Shown here piece by piece: positions 45,923 through 55,788 of a stretch of DNA of 56,298 nt. The notes beneath the pieces are model-generated. The model saw only the letters and a list, made by a program, of their open reading frames with translations. It had not been told where the DNA came from and searched no databases. This DNA is from Flavobacteriaceae bacterium CG_4_10_14_3_um_filter_33_47 (GTDB lineage Bacteria; Bacteroidota; Bacteroidia; Flavobacteriales; Flavobacteriaceae): the NCBI GenBank assembly GCA_002784145.1, contig PFKE01000061.1, positions 1-56,298 of the forward strand. Direction: 5' to 3'. Each line of letters starts with the position of its first letter. Positions within the stretch are counted from its first letter, which is position 1. Made by a program: the position numbers and the translations under genes.

Positions 45923-47254
45923 ATGAAACGATTAGTGATTCTTGGAGGAGGAGAAAGTGGTGTTGGTACAGCACTTTTAGCAAAAGAAAAAGGCTTTGAA
46001 GTTTTTGTTTCTGATAAAGCAGTCATTAAAGAAAAATATAAACAAGTTCTTATACATCATGAGATTGAATGGGAAGAAGGTTTTCATACAGAATCAAAAA
46101 TTCTGAATGCCGGCTTGATAATGAAAAGTCCAGGAATACCAGATAAAGCACCTTTGGTAAAGCAAATTAGAGCAAACGGAATTCCAGTGGTTTCTGAAAT
46201 TGAATTTGCAGCTCAGTTTACTAAGGCCATTATAATTGGTATTACAGGTAGTAATGGTAAAACAACCACAGCAACCTTAACATATCATATTTTAAAGCAA
46301 GACTTAAATGTGGGTTTAGCTGGAAATATTGGGGATAGTTTTGCTAAACAAATTCTTGAGAAGGATTATCAAAACTATGTGTTGGAAATAAGCAGTTTTC
46401 AGTTAGATGATATTGTTCATTTTAAACCGCATATAGCAGTTATTACCAATATTACGCCAGATCATTTGGATAGATATGATTACAAGTTTGAAAACTATAT
46501 CGCTTCAAAATTCAGAATTGTAGAAAATCAAACTAAACAAGACTATTTAATTTATGATGCAGATGATCTAGTTATTGAAAATTGGTTAAATATCAATCCA
46601 GTTCAATCAACATTATTGCCATTTTCATTAACCAGAACTATTGAAAATGGAGCGTATTTAAAACAAGAAAACATAATAATAACCATAGAAAACAACCAAA
46701 TAATTATGCCAACATCAAATCTAGCATTAGAAGGAAAACACAATATTAAAAATGCTATGGCGGCTTCAACCGTTGCGCATTTACTCAGAATAAGAAAACA
46801 AACCATTCGCGAAAGTTTAGAAAATTTTCAAGGGGTAGAGCATCGTTTAGAGCATGTACTTAAAATTAATAAAGTTCAATATATAAACGATTCTAAGGCT
46901 ACCAATGTAAATGCTACTTATTATGCTTTAGAAAGCATGGAAACACCAACCGTGTGGATTGTTGGTGGGCAAGATAAAGGCAATAATTATGAGGAGTTGT
47001 TCTCGTTTGTAAACGAAAAAGTCAAAGCCATCATTTGTTTAGGAGTTGATAATGAAAAGCTATTAAACACTTTTGGAGGTATGGTTGATATTATTGTTGA
47101 AACTCAATTCATGAGTGAAGCAGTAAAAATAGCTTATAAAATTGCAGAAGCAGGAGACACAGTTTTACTGTCGCCAGCTTGTGCAAGTTTCGATTTGTTT
47201 GAAAACTATGAAGATAGGGGAAGACAATTTAAAGCTGCTGTAAGAAATTTATAA
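45923..47254 (+). CDS. murD: UDP-MurNAc-L-alanine:D-glutamate ligase MurD
   Basis: A 443-residue Mur ligase adding D-glutamate. GGGESGVGTALLA marks the N-terminal UDP-binding fold; the ATP loop is GSNGKT at 109-114; NDSKATN and SPACASFDLFENYEDRG are further signatures. It begins right after the mraY stop and is followed by ftsW after 25 bases. Confidence 0.95.
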   Translation: MKRLVILGGGESGVGTALLAKEKGFEVFVSDKAVIKEKYKQVLIHHEIEWEEGFHTESKILNAGLIMKSPGIPDKAPLVKQIRANGIPVVSEIEFAAQFTKAIIIGITGSNGKTTTATLTYHILKQDLNVGLAGNIGDSFAKQILEKDYQNYVLEISSFQLDDIVHFKPHIAVITNITPDHLDRYDYKFENYIASKFRIVENQTKQDYLIYDADDLVIENWLNINPVQSTLLPFSLTRTIENGAYLKQENIIITIENNQIIMPTSNLALEGKHNIKNAMAASTVAHLLRIRKQTIRESLENFQGVEHRLEHVLKINKVQYINDSKATNVNATYYALESMETPTVWIVGGQDKGNNYEELFSFVNEKVKAIICLGVDNEKLLNTFGGMVDIIVETQFMSEAVKIAYKIAEAGDTVLLSPACASFDLFENYEDRGRQFKAAVRNL

Positions 47255-47279
47255 AATTATTTTTTGATAAAAAAGATAG

Positions 47280-48473
47280 ATGCAAACACTATTTAAAAAC
47301 ATAAAAGGAGATCGTTTAATATGGGCTATAGTGGCTTTATTGGCAATTTTTTCATTTCTACCAGTTTATAGTGCGGCAAGTAATTTGGCTTATACAGCTA
47401 GTAATGGCAACACATTCTCGTTTTTTGTAAAGCATTTTATGCATTTGTTTTTAGGGTTTTCAATTATGTACGGCGTTCATAAAATTCCATACAGATATTT
47501 TAGAGGTTTATCATTGGTAATGATACCAATTGTACTGATTTTATTAATATTAACTATGTTTCAAGGCATTACCATAGAAGGCGCTAATGCCAGCAGATGG
47601 ATTCAGATACCTATTGTAGGGATGTCATTTCAAACGTCCACTTTAGCTTCCGTAGTCCTTATGGTGTATGTAGCTAGATATATGTCTAAAATAAAAGATA
47701 AAGACATTACTTTTAAGGCTTCCATTTTGCCCCTGTGGTTGCCTGTTTTTTTAGTGTTGGTATTAATTTTGCCAGCCAACTTTTCTACGGCAGCCATTAT
47801 GTTTGTAATGGTGACTATGTTAGTATTTTTAGGTGGTTATCCTTTGCGTTATCTACTTATAATAATGGGTTCTGGCGTTGTAGCTTTGGCACTGTTTGTT
47901 TTAATAGCAAAAGTATTTCCTGATGCTATGCCAAACAGAATTGATACTTGGATGAGTCGATTAGAGAGTTTTACCAACGGAGAAGATTCTGAGGCCGACT
48001 ATCAAATTGAAAAAGCTAAAATAGCCATAGCTTCTGGAGGTATTCAAGGTGTTGGACCAGGAAAAAGTATACAAAAAAACTTTTTGCCTCAGTCATCATC
48101 AGATTTTATTTTCGCCATTATTATTGAAGAATATGGCTTGATAGGTGGATTTTCACTTATCATTTTGTATTTGTGGTTGCTATTCAGAATTGTCATTGTA
48201 GCTCAAAAGGCGGATACCATTTTCGGAAAGTTATTGGTATTAGGTGTAGGGCTTCCCATTGTATTTCAAGCCATGATAAATATGGGAGTTGCGGTAGAAT
48301 TATTTCCGGTTACTGGCCAAACCTTGCCTTTAATTAGTAGTGGAGGAACCTCTATTTGGATGACTTGTTTGGCCATAGGAATCATTTTAAGTGTCAGTGC
48401 AAAACGTGAAGAAATAAAAGAGTTTGAGATTAATGACGATAATCCTCTTGAAATTTTATCAGAAACAATTTAA
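47280..48473 (+). CDS. ftsW: SEDS-family lipid II glycosyltransferase FtsW
   Basis: A 397-residue polytopic SEDS protein, partner of FtsI at the septum. The membrane helices alternate with the SEDS segments GANASRWIQIP, LPQSSSDFIFAIIIEEYGLIG and LPLISSGGTS, the last highly typical. RodA would share these, but position in dcw identifies FtsW. It sits between murD and murG. Confidence 0.94.
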   Translation: MQTLFKNIKGDRLIWAIVALLAIFSFLPVYSAASNLAYTASNGNTFSFFVKHFMHLFLGFSIMYGVHKIPYRYFRGLSLVMIPIVLILLILTMFQGITIEGANASRWIQIPIVGMSFQTSTLASVVLMVYVARYMSKIKDKDITFKASILPLWLPVFLVLVLILPANFSTAAIMFVMVTMLVFLGGYPLRYLLIIMGSGVVALALFVLIAKVFPDAMPNRIDTWMSRLESFTNGEDSEADYQIEKAKIAIASGGIQGVGPGKSIQKNFLPQSSSDFIFAIIIEEYGLIGGFSLIILYLWLLFRIVIVAQKADTIFGKLLVLGVGLPIVFQAMINMGVAVELFPVTGQTLPLISSGGTSIWMTCLAIGIILSVSAKREEIKEFEINDDNPLEILSETI

Positions 48474-48486
48474 CGAAGACAATTAG

Positions 48487-49593
48487 GTGTCAGAACAAAA
48501 TAGAACATATAAAATTGTACTCTCAGGAGGCGGAACAGGTGGACATATTTATCCGGCAATAGCTATTGCAAATCATTTAAAAGACCGTTTTCCAAATGCA
48601 GAATTTTTATTTGTTGGTGCCAAAGATAGAATGGAAATGGAAAAAGTGCCACAAGCAGGTTATAAAATTAAAGGCTTATGGATTTCTGGTATCCAAAGAA
48701 AACTAACATTAAAAAATGTAGTGTTTCCATTAAAATTAATTAGCAGCTTGTGGAATGCGCGTAAAATAGTAAAATCTTTTAAACCAGATATTGCCATTGG
48801 TACAGGTGGATTTGCAAGTGGGCCATTATTATACATGGCGGCAATAAAAAATATTCCATGTTTAATTCAAGAGCAAAATTCATATCCAGGAATTACAAAC
48901 AAATTACTAGCCAAAAAGGCTCAAAAAATCTGTGTGGCCTATGATGGGTTAGAGCGTTTTTTTCCAAAAGATAAAATAATAAAAACAGGAAATCCTGTTC
49001 GTCAAGATTTGCTAAACATAGAGAGTAAAACCTTACAATCAAAAGATTTTTTCAATTTAAAACATGGAAAATACACCTTATTGGTTTTGGGTGGAAGCTT
49101 GGGAGCAAGGCGTATAAACGAACTTATTGAAAAAAAATTGGACTTTTTAAATACCCAAAACGTGCAAGTTATTTGGCAATGTGGAACCTTGTATTATAAT
49201 CAATATAAAATTTATAATAACACAAAAGATATTCAGGTATATCCTTTTTTAAACAACATGGATTTTGCCTATGCGGCGGCCGATATAATTATCTCAAGAG
49301 CAGGAGCAAGTTCGGTTTCAGAGCTATGTATTGTTGGAAAACCAGTCATTTTTATTCCGTCACCCAATGTAGCTGAAGATCATCAAACTAAAAATGCCTT
49401 ATCTATTGTAAACAAAGAAGCAGCAATCCTTATTAAAGAAGAAGATTTAGAGGTGGATTTTGAGAATAAATTTTCGCAATTAATTCAATCTTCAGGAAAT
49501 CAAAAAAAATTAGGAGCAAACATTAAAAAATTAGCATTAGTAAATGCTACCAAAGAAATATCGGATGAAGTGGTTAAACTTCTAAAAAAATAA
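48487..49593 (+). CDS. murG: UDP-GlcNAc:lipid I transferase MurG
   Basis: A 368-residue GT28 enzyme converting lipid I to lipid II. Motifs are [13 protein letters not shown] (residues about 12-24), [17 protein letters not shown] and [11 protein letters not shown], and [11 protein letters not shown]. The start is GTG, because the nearest ATG (residue 54) lies past the N-terminal G-rich motif. It follows ftsW by 13 bases and precedes murC by one. Confidence 0.95.
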   Translation: MSEQNRTYKIVLSGGGTGGHIYPAIAIANHLKDRFPNAEFLFVGAKDRMEMEKVPQAGYKIKGLWISGIQRKLTLKNVVFPLKLISSLWNARKIVKSFKPDIAIGTGGFASGPLLYMAAIKNIPCLIQEQNSYPGITNKLLAKKAQKICVAYDGLERFFPKDKIIKTGNPVRQDLLNIESKTLQSKDFFNLKHGKYTLLVLGGSLGARRINELIEKKLDFLNTQNVQVIWQCGTLYYNQYKIYNNTKDIQVYPFLNNMDFAYAAADIIISRAGASSVSELCIVGKPVIFIPSPNVAEDHQTKNALSIVNKEAAILIKEEDLEVDFENKFSQLIQSSGNQKKLGANIKKLALVNATKEISDEVVKLLKK

Positions 49594-49594
49594 T

Positions 49595-50947
49595 ATGAAC
49601 CTTAGCAATATACATAATGTTTATTTAATTGGAATTGGAGGCATTGGCATGAGTGCTTTAGCAAGATATTTCCATGCTAATAATAAGTATGTTGCAGGTT
49701 TTGATAAAACGCCAACAGAGTTAACAGAGAACCTTGTAGCTTTAGGGATTCACGTTCATTTTGAAGATGCTGTTCATAACATTGAATCACCTTTTTTAAT
49801 TGCTGAAAAGACATTGGTTATTTACACACCTGCTATTCCTAGCAATCATAAAGAGTTAATGTATTATAAAACCAATGGTTTTAACGTTTTAAAACGTTCT
49901 CAGGTTTTAGGATTCATTACAGAAAACACATTTTGTTTAGCTGTTGCAGGAACTCATGGAAAAACAACTACAACAAGTATTCTTGGGCATTTAATGTATG
50001 AATGTCAGGTGCCTTTAACAGCTTTTTTAGGAGGAATCAGTGAAAATTACAATTCCAATTTAATTATGAATGGAACCGAGGTAACGGTGGTTGAAGCTGA
50101 TGAATTTGACCGTTCTTTTTTAACATTATCTCCAGATATGGCTTGCATTACCTCTATGGATGCCGATCATTTAGATATTTATGGTGACGCCTTACAATTA
50201 AAAAAATCGTTTGAAGATTTTTCTAAAAAAGTTAAGGACCATGGTAAATTATTTATAAAAAATGGCCTTCCATTACAAGGTATAACTTATGGTATTGAAG
50301 ATGATTCAGACTATTCAGTAACCAATATAAAAATACAAAATGGCACGTATGTTTTTGATGTTAAAACACCAACAACCGTGCTAGAAAATTTTCAATTTAA
50401 CCTGCCTGGTAGACATAATCTGTCAAATGCATTAATAGCCTTAGCGATGGCTGTGGAGTACGGTTGCCCTTACCGCCAGCTCGCTAAGGCATTAGCATCT
50501 TACAAAGGGGTTAAAAGACGATTTACCTATCATATAAAAACAGATGATTTTGTTTTTATTGATGATTACGCCCATCATCCAGAAGAAATTAATGCCGTAC
50601 ATCAAGCAGTGAGAGAAATGTATCCCAATAAAAAAGTATTGGCTATTTTTCAACCACATCTGTATAGTAGAACCAGAGATTTTGTAGATGATTTTGCAAA
50701 GAGCCTTTCTCAGTTTGATGACATTATGTTGCTTGATATTTATCCGGCAAGAGAATTGCCTATTGAAGGTGTTACATCAAAATGGTTATTGAATAAAATA
50801 AAGAATCCAAATAAACAGCTTATCAGTAAAGCAGAAATGATGCAGAAAATTCGCGAGAGTAAAGCTCAAATTTTGCTAACTATTGGAGCAGGTGATATTG
50901 GTGAAGAAGTTAAACATATTAAAAAAGAATTGAGCATTGCGAGTTAA
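49595..50947 (+). CDS. murC: UDP-MurNAc:L-alanine ligase MurC
   Basis: A 450-residue Mur ligase adding the first amino acid. GIGGIGMSALA is the UDP-sugar fold; the ATP loop is AGTHGKTTT at 118-126, and DDYAHHPEEI and QPHLYSRT are MurC signatures. Normal length. The ftsQ start overlaps its end by 11 bases. Confidence 0.96.
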   Translation: MNLSNIHNVYLIGIGGIGMSALARYFHANNKYVAGFDKTPTELTENLVALGIHVHFEDAVHNIESPFLIAEKTLVIYTPAIPSNHKELMYYKTNGFNVLKRSQVLGFITENTFCLAVAGTHGKTTTTSILGHLMYECQVPLTAFLGGISENYNSNLIMNGTEVTVVEADEFDRSFLTLSPDMACITSMDADHLDIYGDALQLKKSFEDFSKKVKDHGKLFIKNGLPLQGITYGIEDDSDYSVTNIKIQNGTYVFDVKTPTTVLENFQFNLPGRHNLSNALIALAMAVEYGCPYRQLAKALASYKGVKRRFTYHIKTDDFVFIDDYAHHPEEINAVHQAVREMYPNKKVLAIFQPHLYSRTRDFVDDFAKSLSQFDDIMLLDIYPARELPIEGVTSKWLLNKIKNPNKQLISKAEMMQKIRESKAQILLTIGAGDIGEEVKHIKKELSIAS

Positions 50948-51656
50948 CTGGAATTACATAAAAATGATCATGCTTTTTGGCATTGTTATATTTTTATTTG
51001 CTTTTTCGGCCAATAGGAACATGGCAAGAAAAGTAACTGATGTTGACATTCGGTTTAAGGGTGAATGCAATCTATTTGTAACCCATGAAACTGTTAGTAA
51101 ATTGTTAATACAAAATCAACGCAGTGTTAAAAATATGGCTAAAGAAACTTTAGATTTGAACCAATTAGAGAAGTCCCTAAAATCTAACCAAATGATTAAA
51201 TCAGCTGAAGTGTATGTTACTGTAAATGGAGTAGTTAAGGCTGATATTGAACAAAAAACACCTATAGCAAGAGTGAACACTGCGGAGTCTTATTACATTG
51301 ATGACGAAGGTTTTTATATGCCATTGTCAAACAATTTTACAGCTAGAGTTCCTTTAGTGACAGGGTTTGTGAATAAAAATAATTTAGAAAATATTTTTAT
51401 AGTTGCCAACAAAATTAAAAGTGACGATTTTTTAATGAAGAATGTTATTGGAATTCATCAAGACGCTAATCAAACGTTGTACTTAAAGTTACGTCAATGC
51501 AGTTTTGTTGTTAAACTTGGAAGTATTAATTATCTAGATAAAAAAATAAATAACCTCAAAGCGTTCTATCAAAAAAACCTACAGGATAAAACCCTTAATA
51601 ATTACAGTAAAGTTAATTTACAATTTGATAATCAAGTAGTATGTACCAAAACGTAA
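50937..51656 (+). CDS. ftsQ: Cell division protein FtsQ
   Basis: A 239-residue bitopic division protein. A membrane helix lies at about 10-25 (MIMLFGIVIFLFAFSAN), followed by a POTRA-like and beta domain (TDVDIRFKGECNLFVTHETV). The start is TTG, with an in-frame stop just upstream and the next ATG at residue 10. Weak sequence conservation is normal; position between murC and ftsA supports the call. Confidence 0.85.
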   Translation: MRVNWNYIKMIMLFGIVIFLFAFSANRNMARKVTDVDIRFKGECNLFVTHETVSKLLIQNQRSVKNMAKETLDLNQLEKSLKSNQMIKSAEVYVTVNGVVKADIEQKTPIARVNTAESYYIDDEGFYMPLSNNFTARVPLVTGFVNKNNLENIFIVANKIKSDDFLMKNVIGIHQDANQTLYLKLRQCSFVVKLGSINYLDKKINNLKAFYQKNLQDKTLNNYSKVNLQFDNQVVCTKT

Positions 51657-51659
51657 ACT

Positions 51660-52967
51660 ATGGAGCATAATATAGCAGTAGGACTAGACATAGGAACCAC
51701 AAAAATTGTGGCTATGATTGGGCGTAAGAATGAATACGGCAAAGTAGAGATTTTAGGAATAGGAAAATCCAAAAGTCTAGGTGTTCACCGTGGTGTTGTA
51801 AATAACATTACTCAAACCATTCAATCCATTCAGCAAGCTGTTCAGGAAGCAGAAGCAACATCTGAAATTAAGATTGAAGGTGTTACGGTTGGTATTGCAG
51901 GTCAGCATATTCGAAGCCTTCAGCATAGTGATTATATTACCAGGCCAAATTCAGATTTGGTTATTGATGAGAATGATATTGATAAACTTATCAATCAGGT
52001 TCATAAATTAGTCATGTTGCCAGGTGAAGAAATTATTCATGTGTTACCACAAGAGTTTAAAGTTGATGGACAAGCAGAAATAAAAGAACCTATTGGTATG
52101 TATGGAGGACGATTGGAAGCGAACTTTCATGTGGTTGTGGGTCAGGTTTCATCCATTAGAAATGTTGGTCGTTGCGTGCAAAGTGCAGGTTTAAATTTAG
52201 AAGGGATAACCTTAGAACCATTGGCATCTGCAAATGCCGTGCTAAGTCAAGAAGAAAAAGAAGCTGGTGTTGCCTTAATAGATATTGGAGGTGGTACTAC
52301 GGATTTGGCCATTTTCAGAGATGGTATTATTCGTCATACAGCCGTCATTCCTTTTGGAGGTAATGTCATAACCGAAGATATTAAAGAAGGTTGTTCAATT
52401 ATTGAAAAACAAGCTGAACTGTTAAAAATAAAATTTGGCTCAGCATGGCCAGGAGAAAATAAAGACAACGAAATTGTTTCAATTCCAGGTTTGCGTGGCA
52501 GAGAGCCTAAAGAAATCACGCTTAAAAATCTTTCAAAAATCATTCATGCCAGAGTGGTTGAAATTGTAGAACAAGTGTACGTTGAGATAAAAAATTATGG
52601 CCACGAAGAACAAAAGAAAAAACTCATTGCAGGCATTGTTTTAACAGGTGGTGGCAGTCAGTTAAAGCACCTAAAACAGTTGGTAGAATATATTACGGGC
52701 ATGGACACCAGAATAGGTTACCCAAACGAGCATTTAGCAGGCGATAGCGACGATGATGTAACCAGTCCACTATATGCAACCGCTGTAGGATTGGTTCTTG
52801 ATGGTTTAAAGCGTCATGAAAGAAAACGTGCCGAACAAATTGAAGAAGCAAAAATCAATGATTTAAAACCTCAAGAAATCATTGAAGAAAAACCAGTAAA
52901 AGAGAGACGATCATTTCTTGATAAGTTAACAGAAAGAGTTAAAGACTTTTTAGATAACGCCGAATAG
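51660..52967 (+). CDS. ftsA: Cell division actin homologue FtsA
   Basis: A 435-residue actin-family protein that tethers FtsZ to the membrane. GLDIGTTKIVAMIG, GVHRGVVNNI, DIGGGTTDLAIF and LTGGGSQLKHL are actin/FtsA motifs. The C terminus ends in a positively charged, amphipathic-like segment (SFLDKLTERVKDFL), the membrane-targeting tail. It lies 3 bases after ftsQ and 79 bases before ftsZ. Confidence 0.96.
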   Translation: MEHNIAVGLDIGTTKIVAMIGRKNEYGKVEILGIGKSKSLGVHRGVVNNITQTIQSIQQAVQEAEATSEIKIEGVTVGIAGQHIRSLQHSDYITRPNSDLVIDENDIDKLINQVHKLVMLPGEEIIHVLPQEFKVDGQAEIKEPIGMYGGRLEANFHVVVGQVSSIRNVGRCVQSAGLNLEGITLEPLASANAVLSQEEKEAGVALIDIGGGTTDLAIFRDGIIRHTAVIPFGGNVITEDIKEGCSIIEKQAELLKIKFGSAWPGENKDNEIVSIPGLRGREPKEITLKNLSKIIHARVVEIVEQVYVEIKNYGHEEQKKKLIAGIVLTGGGSQLKHLKQLVEYITGMDTRIGYPNEHLAGDSDDDVTSPLYATAVGLVLDGLKRHERKRAEQIEEAKINDLKPQEIIEEKPVKERRSFLDKLTERVKDFLDNAE

Positions 52968-53046
52968 AAAAGATTATAAATAGAATAAAACCATCCATTG
53001 ATAATAAAAAATAAAAATTAGTATTAATACCAGTAAAACAGAATTT

Positions 53047-55002
53047 ATGAGCAGCAATAAAGAATTCGAAAGTATCGCGTTTGATTTACCCAAAAACCAA
53101 TCAAATGTCATTAAAGTTATTGGTGTTGGAGGCGGTGGCAGTAATGCCATCAATTACATGTTCCAACAAGGCATTAAAGGAGTAGACTTTTACATTTGTA
53201 ATACAGATGCACAAGCGCTTCAAAATAGTGGTGTACCAAACAAAATTCAATTAGGCGTTAATTTAACCGAAGGTTTAGGTGCAGGAGCCAATCCTCATGT
53301 AGGAGAGCAATCGGCCGTTGAAAGTTTCGAGGATATTTCAAATATGCTTGATACCAATACCAAAATGGTTTTTATTACAGCTGGAATGGGTGGAGGAACT
53401 GGTACCGGTGCAGCGCCAATCATTGCTAAAATGGCTAAAGATTTAGATATTTTAACGGTTGGAATTGTAACGATGCCTTTTCAGTTTGAAGGAAAAATGC
53501 GTATTGAGCAAGCTCAAAAAGGGATTGAAAATTTAAGATCTGTAGTAGATTCATTAATTGTAATTAACAATAACAAACTTAGGGAAGTTTATGGTAATCT
53601 TGGTTTTAAAGCTGGATTTTCAAAAGCTGATGAAGTATTATCAACCGCTGCTCGTGGTATTGCTGAGGTTATTACACATCATTACACACAAAACATCGAT
53701 TTACGTGATGCTAAAACGGTATTGAGTAATAGTGGAACGGCCATTATGGGATCTGCTTTGGCTTCAGGACAAAATCGTGCTCAAGATGCCATTAGAAAAG
53801 CTTTAGATTCCCCTTTATTAAATGATAATAAAATTAGCGGAGCTAAAAATGTATTGCTGCTTATCGTTTCAGGCTCTCATGAAATTACCATCGATGAAAT
53901 AGGAGAAATCAATGATCATATCCAAAATGAAGCTGGTCATGGCGCAAATATTATTATGGGTGTAGGTGAAGATGAATCACTCGAAGAATCTATAGCTGTA
54001 ACCATTATAGCAACAGGTTTTAATGTAGAGCAACAAGACGAAATTTCAAATACAGAAGCTAAAAAAGTGGTCCATTCTCTTGGTGAAGATGAAGTAGTTT
54101 CTAAAGAACGTGAACCCGTTATTATTGCACCAGTTATTGAGTTGCAGAAAAAAGAAGAACCACCAGTACTTAGGCATGTTTTAGATTTTGAAGATTGTCA
54201 AGAAGAAAAAAAGAAAGACAATGACCTACACACTGAGAATGAAAAAAGCCAATCAGATGATTTTCAATTAATTCCAACATCTGAAATTATAAGAAACATT
54301 AAGGTGATTTATGAAGAAGTAAGAGCAAATGTTCAAGAGGAAGAAGACTTTATTATCAAACCGGTAACAAGAATGTCGTTTCCTGTTGAAGAAGTGGTAG
54401 AAGAAGAGCAGCAAATCACTTTAACCTTTGATTTACCAATTTCAAATAAAGAATTTTCAGAAGAAAATAAAAAAGATGTTATAGAGTACAAACTAGATGA
54501 AGATGAAGTAAAGAAAATTTCTGTAAACGATTATGTAGAGCTTATAACAGTTAACGAAACCAACGAAAAAGGAGATATTCGTTACGCTTTAGATGATTAT
54601 ATTGAAATAGAATCTTCAATGAATAAAAAACAGCCAAATGTTAAAGAAGAAGTTATTGAAGGTTTTGATCAGGAAATAGTTTTTGAAAAGAAAACAATAA
54701 CCAAGGAGCACGTTGATAACGTAGAAGAAGACATAGACCCAATGAATAGTCCAATTTCTGATATGCTTAAAGAGCGTGCAGCAGAACGCAGACGCAAAAT
54801 GAAAGATTTCAATTATAAATTCAATAACGCAAAAATTGATGATATTGAAAAGGTGCCAGCTTATAAACGCCAAGGCGTAGATTTAAAAGAAGTTCAACAT
54901 TCTTCAGAAACCAATATCTCAAGAACCAGTATTGGCCTTGATGATAATGATGAAATACAACTACGAAGCAATAATTCGTTCTTGCATGATAATGTTGATT
55001 AA
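53047..55002 (+). CDS. ftsZ: Cell division GTPase FtsZ with long C-terminal extension
   Basis: A 651-residue tubulin homologue. The GTPase core runs to about 330, with GVGGGGSNAIN and the signature GGGTGTGA at 115-122. The core is followed by about 320 residues, mostly an acidic, Glu/Lys-rich linker, ending in conserved-looking LKERAAERRRKMKDF and a tail (GLDDNDEIQLRSNNSFLHDN). E. coli FtsZ is 383 residues; long linkers are usual in Flavobacteriia. It has its own leader and a terminator downstream. Confidence 0.97.
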   Translation: MSSNKEFESIAFDLPKNQSNVIKVIGVGGGGSNAINYMFQQGIKGVDFYICNTDAQALQNSGVPNKIQLGVNLTEGLGAGANPHVGEQSAVESFEDISNMLDTNTKMVFITAGMGGGTGTGAAPIIAKMAKDLDILTVGIVTMPFQFEGKMRIEQAQKGIENLRSVVDSLIVINNNKLREVYGNLGFKAGFSKADEVLSTAARGIAEVITHHYTQNIDLRDAKTVLSNSGTAIMGSALASGQNRAQDAIRKALDSPLLNDNKISGAKNVLLLIVSGSHEITIDEIGEINDHIQNEAGHGANIIMGVGEDESLEESIAVTIIATGFNVEQQDEISNTEAKKVVHSLGEDEVVSKEREPVIIAPVIELQKKEEPPVLRHVLDFEDCQEEKKKDNDLHTENEKSQSDDFQLIPTSEIIRNIKVIYEEVRANVQEEEDFIIKPVTRMSFPVEEVVEEEQQITLTFDLPISNKEFSEENKKDVIEYKLDEDEVKKISVNDYVELITVNETNEKGDIRYALDDYIEIESSMNKKQPNVKEEVIEGFDQEIVFEKKTITKEHVDNVEEDIDPMNSPISDMLKERAAERRRKMKDFNYKFNNAKIDDIEKVPAYKRQGVDLKEVQHSSETNISRTSIGLDDNDEIQLRSNNSFLHDNVD

Positions 55003-55032
55003 AAATTAACTATTTAACCTACAAGTTTTTTT

Positions 55033-55066
55033 AACCCGAAAGTTTCCCTCAGCTTTTGGGTTTTTT
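55033..55066 (+). terminator. Rho-independent terminator after ftsZ
   Basis: AACCCGAAAG pairs with CTTTTGGGTT (one G-U pair) around a 10-base loop, followed by six Ts. It closes the dcw transcript. Confidence 0.85.
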
Positions 55067-55117
55067 ATTTGTTCAAAAATTTGTGTAACAGTAAAGGTTC
55101 AAATCTTAATTTCTTAG

Positions 55118-55125
55118 TATCTTCG
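55118..55125 (+). promoter_or_regulatory. Candidate -7 element of the yqeY-like gene
   Basis: TATCTTCG, one mismatch to TAnnTTTG, 25 bases upstream of ATG 55150. No good -33 is seen. Confidence 0.4.
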
Positions 55126-55149
55126 CATTCTAATAATTATTTTGAAAAA

Positions 55150-55599
55150 ATGAGTTTACAACAAGATATTATGACAGCAATGAAAATTGCAATGAAGGAG
55201 AAAAACACCACAACACTTACTGCTTTAAGAGCGGTAAAGTCTGCTATTTTATTAGCTCAAACAGAAAGCGGTGCTTCAGACGAATTGACTCAGGAACAAG
55301 AGTTTAAGTTGCTTCAAAAGCAAGTTAAACAACGAAAAGATAGTGCTGCCATATATTTAGAACAAGGAAGAGAAGATTTAGCAGCTCCAGAACTGGCAGA
55401 AGCAGAAGTAATAAGTCAATTTTTACCAGAGTCTTTAAGTGAAGAAGACATTGAAAAGGTTGTGTTAGAAACCATTAAAAAAATAGGAGCAGAAGGCATG
55501 AAAGATATGGGAAAAGTGATGGGAATTGTAAGCAAAGAATTAACAGGAAAAGCCGATGGTAAAACCATTTCCAATATAGTAAAAGCCAAGCTGTTATAA
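55150..55599 (+). CDS. GatB/YqeY domain protein
   Basis: A 149-residue protein starting at ATG 55150; an in-frame extension back to 55069 lies over the terminator region and is not used. SLQQDIMTAMKIAMKEKN, ALRAVKSAI and the C-terminal GMKDMGKVMG and GKADGKTISNIVKAKL match the YqeY family, related to the GatB tail that contacts tRNA. Function beyond this is unknown. A tRNA-Arg gene follows 65 bases later. Confidence 0.92.
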   Translation: MSLQQDIMTAMKIAMKEKNTTTLTALRAVKSAILLAQTESGASDELTQEQEFKLLQKQVKQRKDSAAIYLEQGREDLAAPELAEAEVISQFLPESLSEEDIEKVVLETIKKIGAEGMKDMGKVMGIVSKELTGKADGKTISNIVKAKLL

Positions 55600-55664
55600 A
55601 AAATGCTAGGTGTAATATTATTCATTGCAATAATAAATAGTCAATTAAAAATAATTAATAAAAA

Positions 55665-55738
55665 GGCTGCGTAGTTCAATTGGATAGAATATCAGATTTC
55701 GGCTCTGAGGGTTGGGGGTTCGAATCCCTTCGCGGTCA
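55665..55738 (+). tRNA. tRNA-Arg (TCG)
   Basis: The acceptor stem GGCTGCG/CGCGGTC (two G-U pairs), D-arm GTTC/GAAT (one G-U), anticodon stem TCAGA/TCTGA with loop TTTCGGC (anticodon TCG), and T-arm GGGGG/CCCTT with TTCGAAT are all present. CCA is not encoded. Several G-U pairs make it somewhat degenerate, but every arm folds. Confidence 0.88.
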
Positions 55739-55745
55739 CTAATAT

Positions 55746-55788
55746 AAAATGCAATAAACTGATATAAAGTTTGTTGCATTTTTTTGTT
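55746..55788 (+). terminator. Hairpin terminator after tRNA-Arg
   Basis: AAAATGCAATAAACT pairs with AGTTTGTTGCATTTT (15 bp with one G-U) around GATATAA, followed by a T run. Confidence 0.8.

Noticed and set aside
55665-55738. tRNA-Arg as a pseudogene
   Set aside because: Despite several G-U pairs all four stems fold and the loops hold the conserved bases.
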